Assembly (NCBI RefSeq): GCF_000820005.1
Contig: NZ_CDBL01000073.1
Coordinates: 204,152-268,151, forward strand
Length of the DNA: 64,000 bases
Source of the DNA: Aeromonas piscicola
GTDB taxonomy: Bacteria; Pseudomonadota; Gammaproteobacteria; Enterobacterales; Aeromonadaceae
Direction of reading: 5' to 3'
Under the pieces are notes generated by a model. That model was not told the origin of the DNA. It was given only the letters and a program-made list of their open reading frames with translations, and ran no database searches. A program made the translations under genes and the position numbers. Numbering within the stretch: the stretch's first letter is position 1; every line of letters begins with the position of its first letter. Shown here piece by piece: positions 49,609-57,544 of the stretch.

Positions 49609-51045
49609 ATGGACAAGAAACTAGGGCTTGGCGCCCTCATCTCGCTGGTGATCGGCTCCATGGTCGGCGCCGGGGTCTTCAGTCTGCCACAAAATATTGC
49701 CGCTCATGCCAGCGCCGGGGCCGTTGCCCTGGGGTGGGCCATCACAGGTCTTGGCATGATCTGTCTCGCGCTGGTTTACCAGAATCTCTCCATGCGCCGC
49801 CCGGATCTCGATGGCGGTATCTTCAGTTATGCCAAGGCCGGTTTCGGTGATTTCATCGGCTTCAACGCCGCCTGGGGTTACTGGCTCTGCCAACTGCTGG
49901 CCAACGTCTCCTACGCCATCGTTGTTTTCAGCGCCCTGAGCTACTTCTTCGACACGCCGGATAATGTCATCTTCGGCGATGGCAACACGCCGGTAGCCAT
50001 TACGCTCGCCTCCCTCCTCATCTGGTCGGTGCACGCCCTGGTGCTGCGCGGGATCCAGGTCGCGGCCCTGGTGAACATAGTCACCACCATCGCCAAGATG
50101 GTGCCGCTCATCGTGTTCTGCGTGGCCATACTGCTTGCCTTCAACATGCAGACCTTCACCCTGGACATCTGGGGCCACGACAATGTGGAGCTGGGATCCG
50201 TGATGGATCAGGTCAAGTCCACCATGAAGGTGACGCTCTGGGTCTTTATCGGGATTGAGGGGGCCGTGGTGGTCTCCGCCCGTGCTCGTCATCGCAAGGA
50301 CGTGGGCCGTGCCACCGTGCTGGCCTTGCTCGGCGCGCTGGCGCTCTACGTCATGGTGACCCTGTTCTCCCTCGGCGTCATGAGTCAGCCGCAGCTGGCC
50401 GCCCTCAAGAACCCGTCCACCGCCATGATCCTGGAAGCCGTCGTGGGCCCCTGGGGCGCCTGGCTTATCAATATAGGTCTGGTGATCTCCGTGATGGGCG
50501 CCCTGCTGAGCTGGACAGTGCTGGCGGCGGAAGTGCCCTACATAGCTGGCAAGACAGGAGTCTTCCCTGGCTGGTTTGCCAAGGAGAACAAGAACGGCTC
50601 GCCCAAGGTGTCGCTCTGGTGCTCCACCTGCCTGGTGCAGATCTTCCTCATCATCATCTACTTCCAGAGCAGCACCTATCTGGCGCTGGTCAATATCGCC
50701 ACCTCGGCGGCGCTGGTGCCCTATGTCTTCTCCGGTGCCTATGGCCTCAAGCTGGCGCTGAAAGGGGAGACCTACGAGGGTCAGCCCCATCAGCGCAAGC
50801 GCGATCTGCTGCTGGCGCTGGTGGCCACCCTTTATGGCTGCTGGCTGGTCTATGCCGCCGGGGTGGAATACCTGCTGCTGGTGGCGCTGCTCTACAGCCC
50901 CGGCATCTTCATCTACTGGAAGGCGCGTCAGCACCACGGGCTGCGCGGCCTCAACCGGCTGGAGCAGGGGATGACGGCGGCCCTGCTCGGTTGCGCCGTG
51001 CTGGCCTTCTACAAGGTGATGGACGGTACCATTCCCTTGAGTTAA
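49609..51045 (+). CDS. APC-superfamily basic amino acid antiporter (ArcD/YdgI-like)
   Basis: A 478-residue membrane protein with about 12 helices: LGALISLVIGSMVGAGVFSLPQNIA (helix 1 substrate motif G-S/A-G), FIGIEGAVVVSARARHRKDVG (helix 6), as in the APA subgroup of basic amino acid/polyamine antiporters. Arginine:ornithine or lysine exchange is likely; the substrate is not certain. The terminator just after the gene is strong. No arginine deiminase genes are adjacent in this window. Confidence 0.88.
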   Translation: MDKKLGLGALISLVIGSMVGAGVFSLPQNIAAHASAGAVALGWAITGLGMICLALVYQNLSMRRPDLDGGIFSYAKAGFGDFIGFNAAWGYWLCQLLANVSYAIVVFSALSYFFDTPDNVIFGDGNTPVAITLASLLIWSVHALVLRGIQVAALVNIVTTIAKMVPLIVFCVAILLAFNMQTFTLDIWGHDNVELGSVMDQVKSTMKVTLWVFIGIEGAVVVSARARHRKDVGRATVLALLGALALYVMVTLFSLGVMSQPQLAALKNPSTAMILEAVVGPWGAWLINIGLVISVMGALLSWTVLAAEVPYIAGKTGVFPGWFAKENKNGSPKVSLWCSTCLVQIFLIIIYFQSSTYLALVNIATSAALVPYVFSGAYGLKLALKGETYEGQPHQRKRDLLLALVATLYGCWLVYAAGVEYLLLVALLYSPGIFIYWKARQHHGLRGLNRLEQGMTAALLGCAVLAFYKVMDGTIPLS

Positions 51046-51056
51046 CCTGCACAATG

Positions 51057-51087
51057 AAGAGATGGCCCAAGGGCCATCTCTTTTTTT
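51057..51087 (+). terminator. Terminator after the antiporter
   Basis: AAGAGATGGCCC and GGGCCATCTCTT pair around AA, followed by TTTTT. Confidence 0.9.
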
Positions 51088-51136
51088 ATGCGCGCTCTGG
51101 CCTGGATGGTCAGGCACCGCCTCGGAAGGAATTTTT

Positions 51137-51925
51137 ATGCTGTTTATGGGTTATCTGCTGCTGGGTGCTTTTGCGGGCATGTTGGCGGGGTTGTTCGGGA
51201 TTGGTGGCGGTCTCATCATAGTGCCCGTGCTGGTTCTCAGCTTTCACGCTCAGGGGGTGGCCCCCGATATCATTACCCATCTGGCACTGGGTACCTCGTT
51301 GCCCACCATGATCTTCACCGGTTTCAGCTCATTGCGGGCACATCAGGAGGCCGGCGCGGTCGACTGGGTGGTGATCCGTCGATTGGGAGCCGGCATGCTG
51401 CTCGGCGCCTGGCTTGGCGGCATGACCGCCAACCTGCTCAGCGCCAGCACCCTCAACATCATCATCGGCTGCTTCGCCTGGACCATGGCGCTGCAGATGG
51501 GGCTCAACCTCAAGCCCAAGGCGGAGCGGCACCTGCCGGGACCTGTCGGTACCGGCATCGCGGGTACCGTTATCGGCTGGATGTCGGCGCTGTTTGGCAT
51601 AGGCGGTGGTTCGCTCACCGTGCCCTATCTCAGCTGGAACAGCGTGCCGATGCGCAACGCCGTGGCGGCCTCCGCCGCCTGCAGCATGCCCATCGCGCTG
51701 GCGGGCAGCCTGAGCTACCTCTACGCCGGCTGGGGCAATGCCTCCCTGCCAGAATGGAGCCTGGGCTTCATCTACCTGCCCGCCCTGCTCGGCATAGTGC
51801 TCACCAGCACTCAGTTTGCCCGGGTGGGGGCAAAGCTTGCCCATAAACTTTCCCCACAACGGCTCAAGCAGGCGTTCGCCCTGCTGATGCTGCTGGTGGG
51901 GGCCAAGTTCATGCTGTTTAGCTGA
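51137..51925 (+). CDS. TauE/SafE (TSUP) family permease
   Basis: A 262-residue protein with about eight helices and the twofold TSUP repeat: AGMLAGLFGIGGGLIIVPVL and SALFGIGGGSLTVPYLS are the two copies of the GIGGG motif. The family exports sulfite, sulfoacetate and other small organosulfur or organic anions. The substrate is unknown here. ATG 51137 follows AAGGA. It stands alone, upstream of the 4.5S RNA. Confidence 0.9.
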   Translation: MLFMGYLLLGAFAGMLAGLFGIGGGLIIVPVLVLSFHAQGVAPDIITHLALGTSLPTMIFTGFSSLRAHQEAGAVDWVVIRRLGAGMLLGAWLGGMTANLLSASTLNIIIGCFAWTMALQMGLNLKPKAERHLPGPVGTGIAGTVIGWMSALFGIGGGSLTVPYLSWNSVPMRNAVAASAACSMPIALAGSLSYLYAGWGNASLPEWSLGFIYLPALLGIVLTSTQFARVGAKLAHKLSPQRLKQAFALLMLLVGAKFMLFS

Positions 51926-51983
51926 TTCATTCGGCAGATTGTTGAAAAATAAGGCGAACGGTTGGTCTCGGGGCAGAAAGCCA

Positions 51984-52011
51984 TTGCAATGAAACGGGAC
52001 TTTGCTATTCT
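51984..52011 (+). promoter_or_regulatory. Promoter of the 4.5S RNA gene
   Basis: TTGCAA (51984-51989) and TATTCT (52006-52011) with a 16-base spacer, seven bases before the predicted 5' end of the RNA at 52019. A GC-rich stretch follows the -10 box as in stable-RNA promoters. Confidence 0.65.
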
Positions 52012-52018
52012 CCTCGCC

Positions 52019-52132
52019 GGTGGTCCCATTGGTCCTCTCGCATTGATAACTCGTCAACCTGGTCAGGACCGGAAGGTAGCAGCCAAGGCGGGGGACTCGA
52101 GTGCCGGGATGTGGCTGGTGGGGCCACCACCT
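52019..52132 (+). ncRNA. ffs: 4.5S signal recognition particle RNA
   Basis: About 114 bases with the universal SRP core: GTCAGGACCGGAAGGTAGCAGCC contains the GGTCAGG/CCGGAAGG-x-AGCAGCC tetraloop region that binds Ffh, then GTGCCGGGATG on the returning strand. The terminal stem is GGTGGTCCCA paired with TGGGGCCACC. It forms the SRP with Ffh for cotranslational membrane targeting. A promoter lies just upstream. Ends are set by the stem and are uncertain by a few bases. Confidence 0.95.
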
Positions 52133-53115
52133 GTTTCTGCAATTCAATAAGTTACCTTCCAATCCCCCCTTCAGACCTCTTGGTAATCCACTTCGTGTGG
52201 ATGACTGATCGCATCTGCAATGAGTTTCTGGCTCAGTTCCCAACATACCAGTTCCTAAGACATCTGCTACTTCCGGAAGCTCAGCACGCTCCCCCGTGGT
52301 TGCCGCAAGGGCATCAAGATATCGGTCAGCACTCGGGATAAGCTGGCGGCCGGTGACAAGGTGCCACAGTTGCTCGCCTGCGCTTGTTCTAGTAGCCAAT
52401 CCAGCCCCTCAGCCAGCCCCTGTGGCTTCACCTCCAGCACTCTCAGAGCCCAGTGATCGCTACTTGAAAGCGAAGACGCTCTCTTGGGTATCAAAAAAAT
52501 TCAGCAACCAGAAGAACTACATCGGCTACTTCATCAAAGCACTGGGAGATAGACTCCCCACAGCGTACAGAAAGGCCAATGTGGTCAACTTCCTGGATGA
52601 GTTGCTGAACTCAGACAAGAGCCCTACGACTTTAGGTGGCTGGAGTAACTGAAGAGTCGGTATTGCTTATTCCGGAAGAAAATGGGGCTGGTGTGAGAAC
52701 ATCCAATATGTTGCTAACGGTTTTCCAGTGTGACTAGGATGTATTAACAAATAGTGCTAAGGGGGTTATTCATTCTGCCGGGTATACATTCTGGAGTTGA
52801 AATTATCTTGCCTGTGCTTCAACTCAGGGAAAAAATGATCACCATTTGATTGATGTGAGCGAGCACAAGGAAGAGCCCCATTGGAAAATCAAAGGCCTGA
52901 CAAAACACTACTTTCTGATTTTAATGAGTTAAAAGAGAAAATTGCATGAGCCTGTAAATAGTTCTGTGAACTGCCCACTCCATTACAGGTGACCGTTGAG
53001 ACGATCACCGAATTCGGTAATAAAGCGATTCAGGGCAAGCTTCTAATTCTGGATCGGCATGGTCCATTTCTTGGAAGCCTGCTGTATGGCGAGAAAAGTC
53101 ACTTTTAGCGCTGAG
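52133..53115. other. Gene-debris region after 4.5S RNA
   Basis: 983 bases with no intact gene. It holds a broken integrase-like sequence (52268-52652) and the 3' end of an IS256-type transposase (52984-53159). The bases between, 52653-52983, are AT-rich with no recognised feature. Confidence 0.6.
52268..52652 (+). pseudogene. Broken integrase-like gene fragment
   Basis: A first frame from about 52268 reads YFRKLSTLPRGCRKGIKISVSTRDKL, resembling the N-terminal region of phage-type integrases. A second frame (52296-52652) reads SDRYLKAKTLSWVSKKF... YIGYFIKALGDRLPTAYRKANVVNFLDELL, like a core-binding SAM domain. They are in different frames and no catalytic domain follows, so this would be a frameshifted, truncated remnant. 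Placement directly after the 4.5S RNA suggests a past integration there. The family is likely, not certain. Confidence 0.5.
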
Positions 53116-53159
53116 TCATCGGTCGGGAAGAGTTTCTTTTGTTTGGTCGCTTTGCGCAG
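52984..53159 (-). pseudogene. 3' end of an IS256-type transposase
   Basis: On the minus strand a frame reads LRKATKQKKLFPTDDSALK, then TFLAIQQASKKWTMPIQN, an amber codon where the family has Trp, then KLALNRFITEFGDRLNGHL and stop. This is the recognisable C-terminus of IS256-family transposases. Only the last 58 codons remain and one is a stop. The upstream end overlaps the last 14 codons of the Crp-type gene in another frame. Confidence 0.7.
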
Positions 53160-53925
53160 CAGTATGAATGACGCGATCAAGGGGCATTGGCACTGACTTA
53201 GTTGACGAGTGTATATAGGGGAGCAGGCGTTCGGTTTCTTTCTTCACCACCGCGTAGCATTCACAGCTTAATCGCTCGAGTTTGGGACGATCCAGCACTG
53301 TGATTTGGCCGCGATGATATTCGATGACCCCCAGTTTTTGCAGTTTCCCTGCCGCCTCAGTAACGCCCTCACGGCGAACACCCAGCATATTGGCAATCAA
53401 TTCCTGAGTCATCGTCAACTGGTTGCTGGGCAATCTGTCCAGCGATAACAACAGCCAGCGGCACAGTTGTTGATCAATGGAGTGATGCCGATTGCAAACT
53501 GCTGTTTGTGCCATCTGAGTCAATAATGACTGAGAGTAACGCAGCATAAGATGCAACAAATCACCGTGGACATTGAACTCGCTCTTCAACAGCTGCCCTT
53601 TCAGGCGGTAGGCGTAACCTGCGCTTTGCACAATGGCACGATTAGTGGTGCTTTCTCCGCCCATAAACAGTGCGACACCGATCAATCCTTCATTACCGAC
53701 GACAGCAATTTCGGCAGATGCACCGCTTCTCATCACGTACAAGAGTGAAACGATGCAGTCGAGAGGAAAATAAACATGGTGGAGCGTATCACCTGATTCA
53801 TAAAGCACCATGCCTAAAGGAAAGTTCATCAACTCAAGATGGGGATGCAATCGGCTATATGTGTCAGCTGATAGCGCAGCCAGCAGGTGATTCTGCTGGG
53901 GATGATAATTATCAGTCATACACAT
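53116..53925 (-). CDS. Crp/Fnr-type transcriptional regulator
   Basis: A 269-residue protein: a cNMP-binding-like beta-roll (PLGMVLYESGDTLHHVYFPLDCIVSLLY, NEGLIGVALFMGG) and a C-terminal HTH (LTMTQELIANMLGVRREGVTEAAGKLQKLGVIEYHRGQITVL). The ligand pocket does not show the cAMP-contact Arg/Ser pattern clearly. The last 14 residues (AAQSDQ...PDR) are read from IS256 remnant DNA, so the tail is altered. It faces the downstream stress genes and is a candidate for their control. Confidence 0.82.
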   Translation of the reverse strand: MCMTDNYHPQQNHLLAALSADTYSRLHPHLELMNFPLGMVLYESGDTLHHVYFPLDCIVSLLYVMRSGASAEIAVVGNEGLIGVALFMGGESTTNRAIVQSAGYAYRLKGQLLKSEFNVHGDLLHLMLRYSQSLLTQMAQTAVCNRHHSIDQQLCRWLLLSLDRLPSNQLTMTQELIANMLGVRREGVTEAAGKLQKLGVIEYHRGQITVLDRPKLERLSCECYAVVKKETERLLPYIHSSTKSVPMPLDRVIHTAAQSDQTKETLPDR

Positions 53926-54323
53926 TCCAAATGTTAAATAAAGCTTTCACCAGCCTATCATAATCACAGATTGCTTGCCTTCAGTATGTGCGATAGCGCA
54001 CATAGGGGAATATATATACGCGCTGAGAATTAAACAAAGGCATTTATGTGCTCTACCGTACAGACTACCTTGACCAGCAGGATTAATATGTTGAGCAACA
54101 AGGAGTATATTTACAGTCAATTTTATAGGAGAGGTGAGAGCTGAAAAGATCCTCCTTTAATAGAGTTAATTCACGCCTGCATTGACTCGTGTCTTATGCA
54201 ACACCGCCGCCAGGCAATATTTTAATTCATGGCTGGTGTCCTTTCGCCAAATATCATGTGGTTAAGTCGAATTGTGATGATTTCATCCGCCATTTTTCAT
54301 ATTTCATATTGAACGGGAGAGTA
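53926..54323. other. Intergenic region between the Crp-type gene and the stress group
   Basis: 398 AT-rich bases between divergent transcription units. Promoters are likely, but I fixed none. No gene was supported. Confidence 0.4.
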
Positions 54324-54655
54324 ATGATGAGTGAACAAAAGCAAGCCATGTCAGGCAAGAGTGTTTCTGATTCGGTTGACGATACCAGCAAGACGCTATC
54401 GACAGTACATCCAAGACCGTTCATCCCGCGCTGGATAATTTGAGCGAAGGCTCCCATAAAACGGTGGATAAATTAGCTGACGTTGCTATGAATGTTGCCG
54501 AATCCATCGAGCAGAAAAGCGATAGTCTGCAAGAAATGAAAATTAAACTGTTCGACTAGTGTCGTACACAAATTAATGACAAGCCGCTCATCGCGCTCGG
54601 CATTGCCATATCCACCGGATTTTTAGTGGGTTGGTTACTGAAGAAGCGTGAATGA
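54324..54655 (+). pseudogene. Broken DUF883/YqjD-ElaB-like gene
   Basis: The gene starts MMSEQKQAMSGKSVSDSVDDTSKT, then changes frame near 54400-54415 to KTVHPALDNLSEGSHKTVDKLADVA...KIKLFD, meets an amber codon (54557-54559), and resumes CRTQINDKPLIALGIAISTGFLVGWLLKKRE and stop. The C-terminal hydrophobic helix with a GWLL end is typical of YqjD/ElaB ribosome-tethering membrane proteins. Two lesions make it a pseudogene. Its stop overlaps the next gene's ATG (ATGA). Confidence 0.85.
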
Positions 54656-55098
54656 ACAAGAAGCGAACCACAGAGAGTGTACCCATTTCTGACGCAGAAT
54701 TGACTCCAACGGAGTCGGTGTCAATTACCAGCTTGGCGACCTCTGTTTGTGGACTGCTTGGTAAACAACTGCAAGAGCGATTGCAGCTGTTCAGGCTGGA
54801 AGTTCAACAGGCAGTAAGCAGCCTGATTGGCATGCTTGTTTGTGGTCTGGTCGGTGCCTTTTTATTAATCAGCTTGTGGTTGATGTTGGCTGCGGCCTTG
54901 CTATTTTGGTTACTCGAGCAGGGAATGGCTACAAGTAGCACCTTATTCATCATCAGTTTTGGCAATGGACTTGCCGTTGGCGGGGTCATGATCCGGTATC
55001 GTCGTTATCAGCAGAATATATGTATCAATACGGTGGCGACCAGCAATGAACCCGTGCCATCAGATAAGTCCTCAACCATGCCTGGAGCGCCTTTATGA
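54652..55098 (+). CDS. YqjE/phage-holin-family-like membrane protein (DUF1469 type)
   Basis: A 148-residue protein: an amphipathic N-terminal segment (LGKQLQERLQLFRLEVQQAVSS) typical of the YqjE group, and two hydrophobic helices (about 60-82 and 90-112). YqjE follows YqjD in enterobacterial stress operons; the same order is seen here. Envelope-stress role by analogy. Coupled by overlaps to both neighbours. Confidence 0.82.
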   Translation: MNKKRTTESVPISDAELTPTESVSITSLATSVCGLLGKQLQERLQLFRLEVQQAVSSLIGMLVCGLVGAFLLISLWLMLAAALLFWLLEQGMATSSTLFIISFGNGLAVGGVMIRYRRYQQNICINTVATSNEPVPSDKSSTMPGAPL

Positions 55099-55442
55099 AG
55101 CTGTCTGTAGCGTGTCACACCAGTCCCGTTGTTCAAGGCTCCCGCCGGGAGAAGATTGCCATCTTGCGACAGCGACTGCAGTCCCGTCAGTTGACGATAG
55201 TCGGGCTGTCCCATCTCATGAAGCAGGCACTGCAGACGAGGCTCACTCATCCTCTTGTGCTCTGTTCTGCTGCCTGCGCTGGTTTTGTGCTTGGTTATGA
55301 GGGGCCGCAAAGACGAGGTGTGTCAGTCACAACCGGCAGGGTGACATCAAGTTTGGCGTCGGGAATAGATATGTTTTTTCTAGTGTCACGACTGCTCGGT
55401 CAGCCAGAACAGAAAAACAAAGACATGTCACACCGTAAATAA
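55095..55442 (+). CDS. Hypothetical protein of the yqjDE-like operon
   Basis: A 115-residue protein with a basic N-terminal half (SRREKIAILRQRLQSRQL) and one hydrophobic segment (PLVLCSAACAGFVLGY, about 68-83). It takes the place of yqjK or a similar third gene in yqjDE-type operons, but I see no clear match. Its ATG overlaps the YqjE-like stop (ATGA). Function unknown. Confidence 0.6.
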   Translation: MKLSVACHTSPVVQGSRREKIAILRQRLQSRQLTIVGLSHLMKQALQTRLTHPLVLCSAACAGFVLGYEGPQRRGVSVTTGRVTSSLASGIDMFFLVSRLLGQPEQKNKDMSHRK

Positions 55443-55550
55443 AATATGGCAGAAGTGCCAAACTATATATTCATGTTCATGAATACATAGTTGCTTAAAT
55501 ATGGTTGTTATCATTTATAGGAAATTACAATCCATTATTTAGGAGAGTAT

Positions 55551-55700
55551 ATGCTGTATACCCTTGCTATAGTGATGCTTCTGCTTTGGGCTGTTGGTCT
55601 GGTAACAGCCACTACCCTTGGTGGTTTCATTCATGTGCTGCTTGTTGTCGCGGTAATTGTTGTTTTACTTCGTATTATCCAAGATCGTCGAATCTCATGA
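55551..55700 (+). CDS. Lmo0937-family small membrane protein
   Basis: A 49-residue protein, MLYTLAIVMLLLWAVGLVT followed by TLGGFIHVLLVVAVIVVLL and a basic tail, matching the Lmo0937/DUF5670 mini-membrane-protein pattern (LWxxGLVTxxTLGGFIHxLL). Two hydrophobic segments. AGGAG lies ten bases upstream. Proteins of this family accompany general-stress genes; the role is unknown. Confidence 0.85.
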   Translation: MLYTLAIVMLLLWAVGLVTATTLGGFIHVLLVVAVIVVLLRIIQDRRIS

Positions 55701-56014
55701 CGTAATCTGACGTATGTACTGATGAATATATCAAACTTAATGAATTTAAGATGTCACATCATGAATGTGACGTAAGTCAACTGAGAGTCATGTTCGTTAG
55801 CGCACAGACGACAAGATGACATAGCTGTAAATTATAATTTAGCATGTCATTAAATAAGGTGCTGGCTGCTGGGCTCGACAAGCGTGAGTGTGTAGTTATC
55901 GTTATTTACAGTAACGCCATACAGAATTATGACACTCACAGCAGCATGTTCTAAGGGCGCATACATTGCAGTTTTTAATGTGAAATGTTTAACATTATTT
56001 GGAGTGAATATTAA
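55701..56014. promoter_or_regulatory. Leader region of the BON gene with two dyads
   Basis: 314 bases without a gene. It holds a perfect dyad GTCACAT CATGA ATGTGAC at 55753-55771 and complementary arms GTGAGTGT (55884-55891) and ACACTCAC (55932-55939), extended by GCTGCT/AGCAGC after a bulge. The first could be an operator; the second a large RNA hairpin or small RNA. Neither is assigned. Confidence 0.5.
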
Positions 56015-56326
56015 ATGAAAACTACAAATCGATTTTCAATTCTATTGGCTATTGCTGTTATGATGACTGCGATAGGCTGTGCATCAACGACAACCAAAGA
56101 AGGCACTGGCGAATATGTCGATGATTCTGTGATTACCACCAAGGTTGTCACAGCCATATTTAACGACCCGGACCTGAAATCGGCTGAAATCAATGTTGAA
56201 ACCTTTAAAGGCGTCGTGCAATTGAGTGGTTTTGTTAAAGACAGGGCCAATATCAGCAAGGCGGTTTTTGTTGCAGGAAGCGTTAACGGTGTGACCGCTG
56301 TCAATAATGATCTGCGTTTGAAGTAG
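56015..56326 (+). CDS. BON-domain lipoprotein (OsmY-like)
   Basis: A 103-residue protein with a lipoprotein signal peptide: hydrophobic LLAIAVMMTAIGCAST with the lipobox Cys at about 22. One BON domain follows (DSVITTKVVTAIFNDPDLKSAEINVETFKGVVQLSGFV). BON domains bind phospholipid surfaces and occur in stress-induced periplasmic proteins. Likely part of the stress group with the YqjE-like and Lmo0937-like genes. Confidence 0.9.
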   Translation: MKTTNRFSILLAIAVMMTAIGCASTTTKEGTGEYVDDSVITTKVVTAIFNDPDLKSAEINVETFKGVVQLSGFVKDRANISKAVFVAGSVNGVTAVNNDLRLK

Positions 56327-56740
56327 GGTGGAGGAAAGGCAAGTCCAAGCCAGGTAACCCAGTGGTTTGACGTCTGAATATAACCCGGAGCGGATCCTGT
56401 TATTCGATCCCTCCGGGTCCGTATTAATAAACAGGCTCGCACAAGCCAGTGTGATTTATGTGCCTTATTCAAGGCTCGTTTGATCTTTATTGACGCCACA
56501 ATTGCTCTGCTCTGCATGTACGGAGTGAGCTATCCGCCTGACACAGACCTCCCAGGTGCAAGTCGTCTGAACATGGGCCGCTTCACGCGGTTTGGTTCGT
56601 CTTCAACGTCTCTGCATGTCCGCAGTATCCCGCTCCATGTTGCCGCTGATCCCCACGATAAAGCGTGCCACCGCACGGCGTTAGTTTAAGCGCTCCCATG
56701 GCCGGATAGCCGGATCCTGTACGCCCCCCAATGACGGTGT
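56327..56740. other. Intergenic region
   Basis: 414 bases between the BON gene and the leftward GGDEF gene. A hairpin-forming CCCGGAG...CTCCGGG pair lies near 56384-56420, without a T-run. The open frames here lack coding character. Nothing else was recognised. Confidence 0.4.
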
Positions 56741-57544
56741 CTAGCCGGTGATCACGCGCTCCTGGGGATCTGCGGGCGATGCCAGAGGGGGGGACGCCTC
56801 GTCATGCACGAGAGCACCCTGGTCGCTGGCTACCACAGTCTGGTTACGACCACAACGCTTGGCTTCATAGAGCGCCTTGTCGGCCTGTTTCAATACGGCA
56901 TTGAGATCGTCGGCACCCTCGCCGGGCCAGTAGGCGACCCCGAGCGAGATAGTGATGTGCCCGGCGCCGGGCATGGGATGTGTGGCGACCCGCTGACGCA
57001 ACCGCTCGGCGATGTCGAAGACAAGGGGGAGCGGCAGGCCGGGCAGCAAGACCAGAAACTCTTCGCCACCGCTGCGACACAAGGCATCGGCCTGCCTGGC
57101 GCCTTGCCGCATCAAGGCCGCGAGGGCGGCCAGCACCTGGTCCCCGACATCGTGGCCGAAGCTGTCATTGATCTTCTTGAAGTGATCTATATCCAGCGCT
57201 ATCACGGCGAGGGGCATCCCCAGCGCCTGATAGTGATCCAGCATCTGCTGCATGCCCCTGCGGTTGAAGAGACCCGTCATGGCGTCGGTGTGGCTGTCGC
57301 TGTGCAGTTTATCGATCTTGGTATTGAGTAGCCCCAGCCCCTTGAGCATGGCCTGCTTGAGCTGGGCCGCCTCGAAGTACCAGACCCGGATCCTGGCGAT
57401 GTTTTTCAGTGCCTCCCGTTGATCCATCAGCTTGGCCTTGTTGGCCAGCTGCCATAGCGGCCTGGAGATGAAGATGGCGGAAATCCAGATGAACAGCAGG
57501 ATCATCAGGTTGACGGGGATGATCTGGAACAGCACCGTCATCAT
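56741..57544 (-). CDS. Diguanylate cyclase, C-terminal fragment of a frameshifted gene (TM2 and GGDEF)
   Basis: A 267-residue frame from ATG 57544. It begins with a membrane helix (PVNLMILLFIWISAIFISRP), then a coiled coil and an intact GGDEF domain with DAMTGLFNRRG, ALDIDHFKKINDSFGHDVGD and the active-site SGGEEF, so the c-di-GMP synthase part is intact. By homology to dCache-GGDEF proteins the helix should follow the sensor domain encoded by the overlapping frame upstream. Whether this part is made by itself is unknown. Confidence 0.82.
   Translation of the reverse strand: MMTVLFQIIPVNLMILLFIWISAIFISRPLWQLANKAKLMDQREALKNIARIRVWYFEAAQLKQAMLKGLGLLNTKIDKLHSDSHTDAMTGLFNRRGMQQMLDHYQALGMPLAVIALDIDHFKKINDSFGHDVGDQVLAALAALMRQGARQADALCRSGGEEFLVLLPGLPLPLVFDIAERLRQRVATHPMPGAGHITISLGVAYWPGEGADDLNAVLKQADKALYEAKRCGRNQTVVASDQGALVHDEASPPLASPADPQERVITG

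Noticed and set aside
49621-51117. A 498-codon frame opposite the antiporter gene
   Set aside because: It mirrors the membrane protein on the other strand and is extremely His/Gln/Gly-rich, typical of a shadow frame.
56480-56689. A 69-codon frame after the BON gene
   Set aside because: No ribosome site, mixed composition and no domain pattern; likely chance.
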